DNA from: Bradyrhizobium sp. in8p8
GTDB taxonomy: Bacteria > Pseudomonadota > Alphaproteobacteria > Rhizobiales > Xanthobacteraceae
Reading direction: 5' to 3'
NCBI RefSeq assembly: GCF_000426845.1
Contig: NZ_AUGD01000026.1
Location: forward strand, 1 to 64,000
Length of the DNA stretch: 64,000 bases
The position numbers were made by a program, and so were the translations under genes. The notes under the pieces are model-generated. The model saw only the letters and a program-made list of their open reading frames with translations. It had not been told where the DNA came from and ran no database searches. Positions 32,967 through 42,155 of the stretch are shown piece after piece (position 1 is the first letter of the stretch; each line of letters begins with the position of its first letter).

Positions 32967-34178
32967 TCAGTAGATTCGGGGGTAGCGGCGGTATCGCAGC
33001 CGCATCAGGTGCCGGGCAAGCTGGCGATGCCCCTCGTCGATCCGTTCGGCGAAATGAGCGAGCCGTTGCTTGCCGGCGGCGACGAGCCGGGTACGCTCCT
33101 CGACCGAGCCGACCTTGACGATGGCCCTGGCGAGGGATGTGGGATCATCGTAGTCGAACAGAACGGCGGCGTCGCCGGCCTGCGCCTTGAAGGCTTCGGG
33201 ATAGATCACTGGCGTGCCGACCGCCCACGCCTCCAGCGGCGGCAGATTGGTGGGGCCGAAATAGGTGGCCATGACAAGCGCCTTGGCGCCGCGATAGAGC
33301 GCGCCCAGTTCCGTTGAGGGAACGAACCCGAGCATACGCACGGAATCGCCGAGCTCGTATTGTGCGACCAGAGCCTCGAAGGCGGCGCGCGCGCCGGGGT
33401 CTGAGCCGCACAGCACCAATGTGTGCCGCTCTCCCTGGGCCCTGAGCAGGTGCATCGCAAGCAAGATGGTGGCGTGATTCTTGTGCGACCAGAATTGCGC
33501 CGGATAGAACAAATAGCCGGGCTCAAGATGGTGCTTCCTGAGAATCGCGGCATCCTGGGCCTCTTCACTCGTGCCCGGTCGAGACATGTAGACGGACGGC
33601 GAGAACGGAATGCAGACGGCGTGATCGCGCTCCATAGCGTAGCGCCGGCACAGCAGGTCGATCAGCTCATCGGCGTTGGTGATGACTACGGCGGCCTTGG
33701 TGGCGGCACTGCGCCATACGATGTCGCGGCGCTCGAACTGGCCGAACTCGCGAACCTCGTCGAACTCGGGACTGTCGCGGAAGCAGCCGTCGAAAATCGT
33801 AATGATGAACGGCAGCTTGTAGAGCACCAAGTTCCAGTTCGAGGTGGTGGTGAAGTAGACGATGTCGACGCCGGCGCGGCTCAGTTTCTTCTCGAACGGC
33901 GCACACGCGCGCATGGTGAATTGCATCAGGTCGAACGGTCCCAGGTACCTGAGGAACAGGAACAGGCGGTCGAGCCAGCCGAGCTTCAGATACTCGCTGC
34001 TGATGCCGAGATCGGCAAGGATCGCGACGTTGTCCGGTAGTGTCGTGAATACAGTGACCTCCAGACCCACGGTCTTGGCCCAGTCGCGCATCCACATGAT
34101 GTCGGTGAGCGACTGCTGGAAACCGCCGCCGACGTCGAGCGGAAGTTCGAGGAAAATGCCGACGTGGTAGCGTTTCAC
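32967..34178 (-). CDS. Glycosyltransferase, GT4 type
   Basis: The 403-residue product has an N-terminal acceptor domain beginning HVGIFLELPLDVGGGFQQSL and a C-terminal donor-binding domain with FYPAQFWSHKNHATILLA, LVLCGSDPGARAAFEAL and GFVPSTELGALYRGAKALVM, followed by PPLEAWAVGTPVIYPEAF, which is the GT4 nucleotide-sugar site. Its start overlaps the stop of the next upstream gene by 4 bases (ATGA), so it belongs to a four-gene minus-strand operon with the methyltransferase, aminotransferase and cupin. The transferred sugar is unknown. Confidence 0.8.
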   Translation of the reverse strand: MKRYHVGIFLELPLDVGGGFQQSLTDIMWMRDWAKTVGLEVTVFTTLPDNVAILADLGISSEYLKLGWLDRLFLFLRYLGPFDLMQFTMRACAPFEKKLSRAGVDIVYFTTTSNWNLVLYKLPFIITIFDGCFRDSPEFDEVREFGQFERRDIVWRSAATKAAVVITNADELIDLLCRRYAMERDHAVCIPFSPSVYMSRPGTSEEAQDAAILRKHHLEPGYLFYPAQFWSHKNHATILLAMHLLRAQGERHTLVLCGSDPGARAAFEALVAQYELGDSVRMLGFVPSTELGALYRGAKALVMATYFGPTNLPPLEAWAVGTPVIYPEAFKAQAGDAAVLFDYDDPTSLARAIVKVGSVEERTRLVAAGKQRLAHFAERIDEGHRQLARHLMRLRYRRYPRIY

Positions 34179-34942
34179 GGCTGCGCGGCCTTTCTCGCGA
34201 TCGAATAGGCTGCCCAGTCTTTCGTGTTCGGCGCGGCGCCAGACAACCAGGCATAACTGCCTGCCGGCTCGAACCCGCTGTTCCTCAGCGATGCCTCGAC
34301 CTCAAACGGAAACCAGTAGCGCATCCGGTGGATCTCGTCGACGCGCCGGATCGTCGAGCGTTCGGTGTCTTCGCAGAACAGAGTGTACTTAACGCGTACC
34401 GTTGCCTTCTGCTCGTCGTGCTCCGACTGCGCGATTCGCGTCAGGCGCAACGGAAGCTGCTCGATGACCTTGACGCGCGTCTCGACGCCTTGGGCCAGTA
34501 CGGCGCCGCCATACCAATAGTCAAAGAGGAAAACGCCGCCCGGCTTCAATGCCGCCTGCGCGGTCCGGAACAGCGCCTCGAGTCGCTCGCGATCGTTCTG
34601 ATAGCTGGCGACATGAAACAGTGACACGACTGCGTCATAGTCGCTTTCTGCGCCGGCCTCGCAGGCGTCGCCCTGCTGAAAGGGCATATCGAGCCCAGCT
34701 TCCGCCGCGCGTGCTTTCGCGCTGGCGATCATGTCGGCGCTGAGGTCGACGCCGGCGACGTCCCAGCCGCGGCGCGCGAACTCGATCGCGTGCACGCCCG
34801 TGCCGCAGCCGAGATCCAGCAGCTTGCCTGTGGCGATACCGTGGTCGCGCAGCCGGGCTTCGACAAAATCGACCTCCCCGGCGTAATCCTTGTCCCGGTA
34901 TAGAAGGTCGTACCACGGCGCGTAGTCGGCAAACACGCTCAC
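34175..34942 (-). CDS. SAM-dependent methyltransferase, class I
   Basis: The 255-residue product begins with ADYAPWYDLLYRDKDYAGEV and has the SAM site LLDLGCGTGVHAIEFARRGW near residue 42, then VAGVDLSADMIASAKARA. It resembles the class I enzymes of sugar and polyketide loci that methylate small hydroxyl or amino groups. It overlaps the neighbouring genes by 4 bases on each side, giving tight coupling. Likely substrate: a nucleotide sugar or growing glycan. Confidence 0.8.
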   Translation of the reverse strand: MSVFADYAPWYDLLYRDKDYAGEVDFVEARLRDHGIATGKLLDLGCGTGVHAIEFARRGWDVAGVDLSADMIASAKARAAEAGLDMPFQQGDACEAGAESDYDAVVSLFHVASYQNDRERLEALFRTAQAALKPGGVFLFDYWYGGAVLAQGVETRVKVIEQLPLRLTRIAQSEHDEQKATVRVKYTLFCEDTERSTIRRVDEIHRMRYWFPFEVEASLRNSGFEPAGSYAWLSGAAPNTKDWAAYSIARKAAQP

Positions 34943-36060
34943 GCCAGAATCTCCTTAAGAGCCTGGGCGGATCGCGCGATCTCGTCCTCGGTTAGTGCAA
35001 GGCCGCTCGGCAGATAGAAACCGCGACGAGCGATGCGCTCCGCGATTGGGTGTCGCTCGTTCAGCATGAATCCCATGCGACGGAGCACGGGCTGCTCGTG
35101 CATGCACCAGAAAAACGGCCGCGTGCCGATGCCTCTCTCCGCAAGGCGCCGCATGGCCTCCTTGGCATCGAAGGGAACGTCGTCGTTCAGAACGACGCCG
35201 TAAACCCAATAGATGTTGTCAGCATAGTTGGTGCGGGGAACGGGGCGGCGGATGCCCTCGACGTTCTCGAGGTGGCTCTCGTAGAGTCGGCCGATGCGGC
35301 GCTTGATCTCGACGGTCCGCGGTAGGCGCTCGACCTGGGCGACGCCGAGAGCAGCCTGGAGGTTGGTCATACGCGCGTTCCAGCCGAGCTCTTCGTGGAT
35401 GAAGCGCTGCTGCGGCTGGAAGCAGAGATTGCGAAGGCTCGCGAGACGATCGGCAAGAGCGTCGTCGTCGGTGAGGATCATGCCGCCTTCACCGGTCGTG
35501 ACGTGCTTGTTGGGGTAGAAGCTGAAGGTCGAGACGTCGCCGAAGCTGCCGCAGGGCGCGCCGCGATAGGTCTGGCCATGCATCTCGGCGGCGTCCTCGA
35601 TCACCTTCAGATCGTGCTTGCGGGCGAGTGCCAGGATCGGATCAAGATCGACCGGCAGGCCATAAATGTGGACCAGCATGATCGCGCGCGTGCGCGGCGT
35701 GATCGCGGCTTCCACGCCCTGGATCGTCATGTTCCAGGTCGCGGCATCACAGTCGACCCCGACGGGGACGAGACCTGCGCGCACGATGGCCGACGCGCAG
35801 CTGATGATCGTGAAGGTCGGTATGATGACTTCGTCGCCGGGCTCGAGAGCCAGCGCATGCACGGCGATCTCGAGGCCGACCGAGCCGTTGGTCACGGAAA
35901 CGCCGTGTTGCCTTCCGGCAGCTTTCGCCATCGCCTGCTCGAAGCGCTTGATGAACGGCCCTTCCGACGAGATCCAGCCGGTACGGACGCACTCGTCAAG
36001 ATATTTGGCTTCGTTGCCATCGAGCAGCGGCGTGTTGACGGGAACGAAAGGACCACTCAC
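34939..36060 (-). CDS. DegT/DnrJ-type sugar aminotransferase (perosamine-synthetase-like)
   Basis: The 373-residue product carries the family signatures: TNGSVGLEIAVHALALEPGDEVIIPTFT in short blocks, VIEDAAEMHGQ, and SFYPNKHVTTGEGGM with the PLP lysine (FYPNKH) near residue 185. The opening NTPLLDGNEAKYLDECVRTG and the WISSEG block resemble GDP-perosamine synthetases, which aminate C4 of a 4-keto-6-deoxy sugar. A GDP-L-fucose synthase gene at the right edge suggests GDP-4-keto-6-deoxymannose is made in this cell. The precise sugar remains inferred. Confidence 0.75.
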   Translation of the reverse strand: MSGPFVPVNTPLLDGNEAKYLDECVRTGWISSEGPFIKRFEQAMAKAAGRQHGVSVTNGSVGLEIAVHALALEPGDEVIIPTFTIISCASAIVRAGLVPVGVDCDAATWNMTIQGVEAAITPRTRAIMLVHIYGLPVDLDPILALARKHDLKVIEDAAEMHGQTYRGAPCGSFGDVSTFSFYPNKHVTTGEGGMILTDDDALADRLASLRNLCFQPQQRFIHEELGWNARMTNLQAALGVAQVERLPRTVEIKRRIGRLYESHLENVEGIRRPVPRTNYADNIYWVYGVVLNDDVPFDAKEAMRRLAERGIGTRPFFWCMHEQPVLRRMGFMLNERHPIAERIARRGFYLPSGLALTEDEIARSAQALKEILA

Positions 36061-36503
36061 AGCGCCGGACCCTTGATCCGCGTCTCTGATACTGCCACCT
36101 CGGGAAAGCGCGTCTTGTCGTTCTCGCCGGCATAGGGGCCTTGCTTGATCTCGAACATCTCGAGCGGCTCGATGACGTGGAAGCCGTGCGCGCCGCCGAC
36201 GAGCAGGATGATGTCGCCGGCGCCGAGCATGCGGCTCTCCAGATACTCCTCGGCCTCGGTGTAGAAATCGACCTGAAGCTTGCCCTTCTGAATGAGGAGG
36301 ACTTCCTGCGTGAAATGCACCTCCCGCGTCACCCTGTTATGACGATGAGGCGCAATGCTCTTGCCTTCCGGATGGCTCATGAAGGCGAGCTGTTGTGACA
36401 ACTCGGGCGATGAGAAGAAGGTGATGCCCGGCTCGCGGAACGAGGCGCGAACGATGATCGCATAGAGCTGTTCGCCGAATCTAACATGTTCGACGTGTTC
36501 CAT
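36057..36503 (-). CDS. Cupin-fold protein
   Basis: The 148-residue product has a cupin core with the metal-type histidines in SIAPHRHNRVTREVHFTQEV and the second block GDIILLVGGAHGFHVI. It resembles WxcM-type C-terminal proteins that handle nucleotide-sugar precursors. It overlaps the aminotransferase by 4 bases and is the first gene of the minus-strand operon that ends with the glycosyltransferase at 32967. Isomerase or binding roles are both possible. Confidence 0.65.
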   Translation of the reverse strand: MEHVEHVRFGEQLYAIIVRASFREPGITFFSSPELSQQLAFMSHPEGKSIAPHRHNRVTREVHFTQEVLLIQKGKLQVDFYTEAEEYLESRMLGAGDIILLVGGAHGFHVIEPLEMFEIKQGPYAGENDKTRFPEVAVSETRIKGPAL

Positions 36504-36618
36504 CGGGGGGCCTCAAAGGAAAAGCGCTGTAATTATAGTGACATAGCGTCCCTGCGCTGCGGCACTTTGGCTATTTTGACCCGAACCGTCAAGGGCGGAG
36601 AAGCCTCGTTTCGAGGTG

Positions 36619-37803
36619 CTATTTTCCGTCGATGAAGCCGAGGATATCGTCGACCCGCTGCCTGAACGTGTGGGTCGAAAGCGTCCGCGCCTGCCCTGCT
36701 GCGGCAATCGCGTTGCGCTCGTCCGTATTGGCGAGGTAGCGATCGATCATACCGAGGCAGTCGCCGACCGAACGCCAGGCCGCGACCTCGCGGCGTTCAT
36801 CGAACAACGTGTGAAGATTGTCTTTGAAATCGGTTAGGAGGAACGTCCCGACGCCCGTCGCCTCGAACAGGCGTGCGTTGCCCGCCTCCGCTCCCGCCAT
36901 GTCGATATGCGAGTTGAGAGTGATACGAGAGGAACGGAGCACTTGATACATCTCTACGCCCCACGCCTCACCTTGATAGCAGCGATGCAGCGGCGACGAT
37001 GAAGGAAGGGTGTGCAGGCCGCTACCATACAGCTTCAGGTCGTACTTCCGCGCAATCGCCTCAAGTTGCGACACCCGCTGCTGGTGGTCCGCTGAGATGG
37101 CGCCGACGAACGAGATGTCTATGTTTCGCTCGGGCGCCGGCGGAAGAATGTCGAGGATCTTTGGCTCGAAAGCCAGATGGAGCGTCTCGGCTCTGACTCC
37201 CGCATTGCGAAAGGACTGCACAACTCGAAAGATTTGCGAGATCATCAAGTCATAGGCCGACCAGTCAGCGCCTCGGGAAGGGGCGATCCCGACCTGGCCG
37301 ATCAGGATCGTGCGACCGATGCTCTTGATCCGCCGCGCGAGAGGCGCATCGACGTGGAACACGTCCTGGTTGAGGACGAGGTCCGGCCTAAACTCCTCTA
37401 TCTGAGCCAACAGGATTGTTTCCGCCTGCGCGTCCAGGCGCGGGCTAAGGCCCACCTTACGCGCCAGCGGTCTTAGTGCGGGCTTGAACGGTGCAATCGC
37501 GCGCTGAAGCCAGTTGGGAATAGCTTGCCACTGCACCTCGGAGCCTGGTGTTGGTGGCTGTTCGAGGGCGAGGCCGTGCTCGCGCGCCCAGGCCGCTCGC
37601 ATCCAGGGATTGTTAATGTGAATGTCGGCGGCGACATGTCCCGCCGCGACGAAATTGCGCGAGTAGAAATCGGCGACGCCGAACAAGCTGGCATTTCGGG
37701 CCGCGATCTGCATAGTGTAAGGGGAATGAGAAAGTCCGGGCGTGCGGCGGTACAGCCAAGCCAGGAACCGTGGATAGTCCGCATTGAGGATGAGTACGCG
37801 CAC
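36619..37803 (-). CDS. CgeB-like glycosyltransferase
   Basis: The 394-residue product begins with VRVLILNADYPRFLAWLYRR. It has FRPDLVLNQDVFHVD and LIGQVGIAPSRGADWSAYD in the first half, and NIDISFVGAISADHQQRV and YQVLRSSRITLNSHID in the second, the pattern of DUF3880/CgeB proteins. GTG 37803 is chosen; the open frame extends to 38139 but that part lies over the polymerase gene and looks spurious. It begins 6 bases after the polymerase-like gene and is probably co-transcribed with it. Confidence 0.75.
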   Translation of the reverse strand: MRVLILNADYPRFLAWLYRRTPGLSHSPYTMQIAARNASLFGVADFYSRNFVAAGHVAADIHINNPWMRAAWAREHGLALEQPPTPGSEVQWQAIPNWLQRAIAPFKPALRPLARKVGLSPRLDAQAETILLAQIEEFRPDLVLNQDVFHVDAPLARRIKSIGRTILIGQVGIAPSRGADWSAYDLMISQIFRVVQSFRNAGVRAETLHLAFEPKILDILPPAPERNIDISFVGAISADHQQRVSQLEAIARKYDLKLYGSGLHTLPSSSPLHRCYQGEAWGVEMYQVLRSSRITLNSHIDMAGAEAGNARLFEATGVGTFLLTDFKDNLHTLFDERREVAAWRSVGDCLGMIDRYLANTDERNAIAAAGQARTLSTHTFRQRVDDILGFIDGK

Positions 37804-37808
37804 GGTCT

Positions 37809-39137
37809 TCAGTGCCCCTGTTCGGGGGCGCCGCGTGGCATCACGTACCAGAGGAAAAACAGCAACACCGCGCCGTGCGTCAGCATCACCGTCGTGAACG
37901 GAACGTTCATGAGGGTCTGCGGCAATAGTGCGCCCGATATCAGAATGATGCGGGGGCAAAGACCGGCGGACATTCCATTGGCGATGGAGATTACGATGCC
38001 GCAGGCAAGCGCCGAGACAGGGGCAAGCACCGGTCCGACCGATGCAACGCCTTCCGTCGCGAATAGGGATGCGTTCATATAACCGCCGATGCCAAACCAG
38101 TTGTATATGACTACCGCGAGCGGCTCTTGATAGGGGCAAGACATCAACGGCTTCAGGAAGCTGATTTGGCAGAAACGGGTCAGGTCGTGTGAGAAGAAGA
38201 ACTCGTTGTAATAATCCATCGCAAGTGACGGGATGGCGATCAAGCGAAGATTGACGAGCTGGAAAATGGGCATCGCAGATCGTTCCGGGAAAAGACTATG
38301 TCGGAACAGGACAAACAGGATCATGCCGGTTGCGGTTGGTACTAGAAGGGACAGGACGATGGTTGCTCGTAATTCCATCAACCGCGTCGCGGCGAGCATA
38401 ACGATGAGCCAGGCTGGAGCGAAGAAAGCCTGCTTGCTTAGTGTAATCGGATAGAACAATAGTAGCACGATCAGGACGGCGCTGGCACGCCAGTAGCTAC
38501 CGCGAAGCGCGTAGCAGGCGAATGCAAAGGGTAGCAACGCGGTCGTCGCAATCCCGACCAGATAGTTCACGACTGTTGGCGCAGATAGGGTCTCCCGATA
38601 TCTGTAGATGTCCTCGATCGAAACAAGTCTGAAATTATAGCAAGCGCTGATGGCAGCAATAGCGGCACCGATCAGCACGAGGCAGCCCAAGAGGCGCTCG
38701 AAGTCACGCGACGAGAGCGTCAGCAATCGCGGCAAGGTCGGCTGGTAGAGCGCGAAAACTAGGAACGCCACCAAAGACGCTGCCGCCGAGAAGCCGCTCA
38801 GTCGATGGTTGTAACCGAATTCGGAAAAGGTATTCAGCCAGAGGTAGCCTGCGATCATCACAAAGAGGTAGTAGCCCACGAAATAACCGAAGCTGAAACT
38901 GGCGCGGACGAACAAGAGAGTTAACACGGCGAATGCCGCAATCGTAGCGATCGCCTTGGGGAGAGACTCGTAGCGGAAAAAAATGTGATAGTGGGAATAG
39001 GCCTGTGCAACAAAGATTAACGAAACGCAGCCCAACCCGAGATGGACCAGAATCAGGAGGGCGAGGCCACGGTCGTTGCCGGCTAAACGAACTCCGTCTC
39101 CGGCCTCCCGATCTCTGATGTCAGCAGGGAACCCCAT
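37809..39137 (-). CDS. Polymerase-like membrane protein (Wzy-type)
   Basis: The product has about 11-12 hydrophobic segments and a large polar loop near SLAMDYYNEFFFSHDLTRFC, the layout of O-antigen/capsule polymerases, which diverge too much for motif calling. The ATG is uncertain: 39137 gives a short cytosolic start, and 39158 and 39209 are alternatives without better ribosome-binding sites. Context (CgeB-like transferase directly after, flippase nearby) supports the role. Confidence 0.6.
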   Translation of the reverse strand: MGFPADIRDREAGDGVRLAGNDRGLALLILVHLGLGCVSLIFVAQAYSHYHIFFRYESLPKAIATIAAFAVLTLLFVRASFSFGYFVGYYLFVMIAGYLWLNTFSEFGYNHRLSGFSAAASLVAFLVFALYQPTLPRLLTLSSRDFERLLGCLVLIGAAIAAISACYNFRLVSIEDIYRYRETLSAPTVVNYLVGIATTALLPFAFACYALRGSYWRASAVLIVLLLFYPITLSKQAFFAPAWLIVMLAATRLMELRATIVLSLLVPTATGMILFVLFRHSLFPERSAMPIFQLVNLRLIAIPSLAMDYYNEFFFSHDLTRFCQISFLKPLMSCPYQEPLAVVIYNWFGIGGYMNASLFATEGVASVGPVLAPVSALACGIVISIANGMSAGLCPRIILISGALLPQTLMNVPFTTVMLTHGAVLLFFLWYVMPRGAPEQGH

Positions 39138-39209
39138 ATCGCAGTTCGAATAACCCATCCATTGAGTGTGTGCAATGTGCGAAGCGTGCCCGGACAGGGG
39201 ATATTGCAC

Positions 39210-39312
39210 AGGTAAGGCCTTGATTCTTTCGCGTTTTTATTAATATAGGTCACTTGACCGGCAGGCTCAGAACCTCAGCTTCCTGTCCGCCGGCGGAGAA
39301 CATCGAGGTCTC
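39210..39312. promoter_or_regulatory. AT-rich divergent promoter region
   Basis: Between divergent genes lies an AT-rich tract (TTGATT at 39220, then TTTTTATTAATATAGG ending near 39249) unlike the GC-rich surroundings. It could serve both the minus-strand polymerase gene and the plus-strand dehydrogenase gene; boxes are imperfect. Confidence 0.35.
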
Positions 39313-40374
39313 ATGATCCGGTTCGGCCTGCTGGGATGCGGGCGCATCGCCAAGCGCCACTCCGACCTTTTGGGCGGCAACCATATCGAGGGCGCGCGTC
39401 TTGTTGCTGTTTGCGACTCCGATCGCGCACGGGCGGATGCGATTGCCTCAAAATTCGGTGTTGCGGCGCATGACAATATAGATGCGATGCTGGCGCGTGA
39501 CGATATCGACGCCGTCGCAGTGCTGACGCCGAGCGGGATGCATCCGCAGCACGTGATTGCCTGCGCGCGCGCCGGTATGCATGTCGTCGTCGAAAAGCCG
39601 ATGGCTCTCCGGTTGCAGGACGCCGACGAAATGATCCGCGCTTGCGACGAAGCTGGCGTGAAGCTGTTCGTCGTCAAGCAGAATCGTTTCAACGTTCCGA
39701 TCGTCAAGGCGCGTGAGGCGCTCGATGCCGGCCGGTTTGGCAAGCTCGTGCTCGGCACGGTGCGCGTGCGCTGGTGTCGGGATCAGACCTATTACGATCA
39801 GGACGCCTGGCGCGGTACCTGGGCCCAGGACGGCGGCGTGCTGACCAACCAGGCGAGCCACCACATCGATATGCTGGAGTGGTTTTTCGGCGATGTAGTC
39901 AGCGTTCATGCGCGTAGCACCACCGCGCTTGTGAACATCGAGACTGAGGATACGGCGGTCGCGACGCTGAAATTCCGCAGCGGTGCGCTGGGAGTTATCG
40001 AAGCCACGACCGCTGTGCGGCCGGCCGATCTCGAAGGCTCGATCTCAATCCTCGGCGAGAAGGGTACGGTTGAGATCGGCGGCTTTGCTATGAACCAGAT
40101 TCGTCATTGGCGCTTCGTCAACAAGCTGCCGTTGGACAACGACGTGATCGAAAAATACTCGGTCAACCCGCCTAACGTCTATGGCTTCGGCCATCAGGCT
40201 TATTATCAGCATGTCGTCGAGTGTCTCGCCGACCGCGGCGCCGCGCTAGTCGATGGGCTGCAGGGCCGCAAGAGCCTTGAGTTGATCTCCGCACTCTACG
40301 AGTCCATCGAGACCGGGAAGGAGGTGCCGCTTCGTTTCGTGCCGCGTCGCAGCCGCTTGGGCATTGCCTCGTGA
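39313..40374 (+). CDS. Gfo/Idh/MocA-type sugar dehydrogenase, WbpB/WlbA-like
   Basis: The 353-residue product has the Rossmann start MIRFGLLGCGRIAKRHSDLL, then VVEKPMALRLQDADEM and the Gfo/Idh active-site block (GGVLTNQASHHIDMLEWFFG). The segment VKQNRFNVPIVKAREALDAG and RVRWCRDQTYYDQDAWRGTW match WbpB/WlbA, which oxidise C3 of UDP-GlcNAc-uronic acid. It is followed by an acetyltransferase and an aminotransferase in the order used to build UDP-2,3-diacetamido-uronic acids. No WbpA-type 6-dehydrogenase is in the window. Confidence 0.8.
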   Translation: MIRFGLLGCGRIAKRHSDLLGGNHIEGARLVAVCDSDRARADAIASKFGVAAHDNIDAMLARDDIDAVAVLTPSGMHPQHVIACARAGMHVVVEKPMALRLQDADEMIRACDEAGVKLFVVKQNRFNVPIVKAREALDAGRFGKLVLGTVRVRWCRDQTYYDQDAWRGTWAQDGGVLTNQASHHIDMLEWFFGDVVSVHARSTTALVNIETEDTAVATLKFRSGALGVIEATTAVRPADLEGSISILGEKGTVEIGGFAMNQIRHWRFVNKLPLDNDVIEKYSVNPPNVYGFGHQAYYQHVVECLADRGAALVDGLQGRKSLELISALYESIETGKEVPLRFVPRRSRLGIAS

Positions 40375-40838
40375 GTGGCCCAGCGCGCAACCCGATCGGG
40401 ATCCGCGACGTCAACTTCGGTGTCGGTGTCGCGGTGGTCGAGCCGTGCAACCTATACGGCTGTACAATCGGCGATAACTGCTTCATCGGGCCGTTCACTG
40501 AGATCCAGAAGGATGTCGTCATCGGCGCCCGCACGCGCGTGCAATCGCACAGTTTCGTCTGCGAACTCGTCAGCATCGGCCAGGATTGCTTCGTCGGCCA
40601 TGGTGTGATGTTCATCAATGACACGTTTGCGGGCGGTGGGCCCGCGCGCGGGCGAAAGGAATTGTGGCGCGAGACCAGGGTCGGCAATCGGGTGTCGATC
40701 GGCTCGAATTCCACGATCCTGCCGGTGGCGATCGTCGACGACGTCGTGATCGGCGCGGGCTCGGTGGTAACGAAGGATATCACCGTTGCCGGCACCTATG
40801 CCGGCAATCCGGCGCGGCTATTGACCTTGCGGAAGTGA
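40371..40838 (+). CDS. Left-handed beta-helix N-acetyltransferase, WbpD-like
   Basis: The 155-residue product consists of hexapeptide repeats (IGDNCFIGPFTEIQKDVVIG, IGQDCFVGHGVMFINDTF, IGSNSTILPVAIVDDVVIG). FVGHGVMFINDTF matches the catalytic histidine region of WbpD-type enzymes, which acetylate the 3-amino group of a UDP-sugar. GTG 40371 overlaps the dehydrogenase stop (GTGA), so the two are coupled. Confidence 0.75.
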   Translation: MSGPARNPIGIRDVNFGVGVAVVEPCNLYGCTIGDNCFIGPFTEIQKDVVIGARTRVQSHSFVCELVSIGQDCFVGHGVMFINDTFAGGGPARGRKELWRETRVGNRVSIGSNSTILPVAIVDDVVIGAGSVVTKDITVAGTYAGNPARLLTLRK

Positions 40839-40841
40839 CGA

Positions 40842-41942
40842 ATGGCGGTTCCCTTCGCCGATCTCCAGCTCCAGTACCAAAGCATCAAGGGCGAGATCGA
40901 CGCGGCGATTGCCGCCGTCATCCGCGACAATGCCTTCATCCGCGGCCCCTTTGTCGATGCATTCGAGCGCGACTTCGCCAAGGCTGCGTCGGTCGAGCAT
41001 TGCGTCTCCTGTGCCAACGGGACCGACGCACTGTATCTCGCGATGGCCGCATTGAAGGTGAAGCCGGGCGACGAGGTCATCACGACGGCGCATTCCTGGA
41101 TCTCGACCTCGGCGATGATCACGCATGCCGGCGCGACGGTGAGGTTCTGTGATACCGACGGGGTGACCTTCACGATCGATCCTGCAGCGATCGAAGCCGT
41201 GATCACGCCGCGCACCGTCGGCATCATCCCGGTGCACCTCTACGGTCAGCCCGCCGACATGGACGCGATCATGGCGATTGCGAACAAGTACGGATTGTGG
41301 GTGATTGAGGATTGCGCGCAGGCGCATCTGGCGTGCTACAAGGGACAGATGGTCGGAACGTTTGGCGCGGCTGCGACCTATTCGTTCTATCCGGGCAAAA
41401 ATCTCGGTGCGATGGGCGATGCCGGCGCCGTGGTCACTAACGACGCTGCGCTCGCCGAGCATATGACGAGGCTCGCGCGTCATGGCGGCTTGGTGAAGCA
41501 TCAGCACGAGATCGAGGGCGTCAACAGCCGGCTTGATGGCATGCAGGCCGCAATCCTCTCGGCAAAGCTTCCGCATCTGGCCGCCTGGACCGAGGCGCGC
41601 CGACGCGCCGCCGCGATCTACGATGCCGGCCTCAACCAGATCGAGGGGGTGAGCGTGCCGCAGGTCGCGCCCGGACGCGATCATGTCTATCACCTCTACA
41701 CGATCAGGCATCCGCGCCGCGACGCGCTGGCGGCGCATCTCATCGCCAATGGGGTGCAGACCGCGATCAACTATCCGACCGCACTGCCGCTGCTTCCAGC
41801 CTATGCGCGATTCGGTCACACCGCGGCGCAATTTCCGCATGCATACCGGGACCAGAACACCATCCTGTCGCTGCCGATTTTTGCCGAAATCACGCCGGCG
41901 CAGCAGGACAGTGTGATTCGTCTCCTCCGCGAATTTGCATAG
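40842..41942 (+). CDS. DegT/DnrJ-type aminotransferase, WbpE-like
   Basis: The 366-residue product begins with AVPFADLQLQYQSIKGEIDA and has SCANGTDALYLAMAAL, VIEDCAQAHLACYKGQ and YSFYPGKNLGAMGDAG (PLP lysine in FYPGKN, near residue 186). This matches WbpE/WlbC-type enzymes that aminate C3 of UDP-3-keto-GlcNAc-uronic acid. It starts 4 bases after the acetyltransferase stop with GGAAG upstream. FdtB/QdtB-type roles are possible alternatives; the adjacent WbpB-like gene favours WbpE. Confidence 0.75.
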   Translation: MAVPFADLQLQYQSIKGEIDAAIAAVIRDNAFIRGPFVDAFERDFAKAASVEHCVSCANGTDALYLAMAALKVKPGDEVITTAHSWISTSAMITHAGATVRFCDTDGVTFTIDPAAIEAVITPRTVGIIPVHLYGQPADMDAIMAIANKYGLWVIEDCAQAHLACYKGQMVGTFGAAATYSFYPGKNLGAMGDAGAVVTNDAALAEHMTRLARHGGLVKHQHEIEGVNSRLDGMQAAILSAKLPHLAAWTEARRRAAAIYDAGLNQIEGVSVPQVAPGRDHVYHLYTIRHPRRDALAAHLIANGVQTAINYPTALPLLPAYARFGHTAAQFPHAYRDQNTILSLPIFAEITPAQQDSVIRLLREFA

Positions 41943-42155
41943 CGCCGGGCATTGCTCCCCGCTCGCGTGAGATTTGTTGATCCTTCTCAAAGATTTGTGG
42001 GCTCCGCACGGTTGTATTTCGGGGGCGCGGTTCCCGGTCCATTGATGGGACCGCAGCGCATTCAAAACTGGCCTCCAGCAGCCGGAATGTTTAGAAGCGG
42101 GGCCGTATCAGGTCGGCAGGCGGGTCGGGCGGCCGGCCAGAGGGGAACAGGAACT

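Noticed and set aside
37804..38139. N-terminal extension of the CgeB-like gene making a 506-residue product
   Set aside because: The extension lies wholly over the polymerase-like gene and has no conserved sequence; GTG 37803 gives the normal family start.
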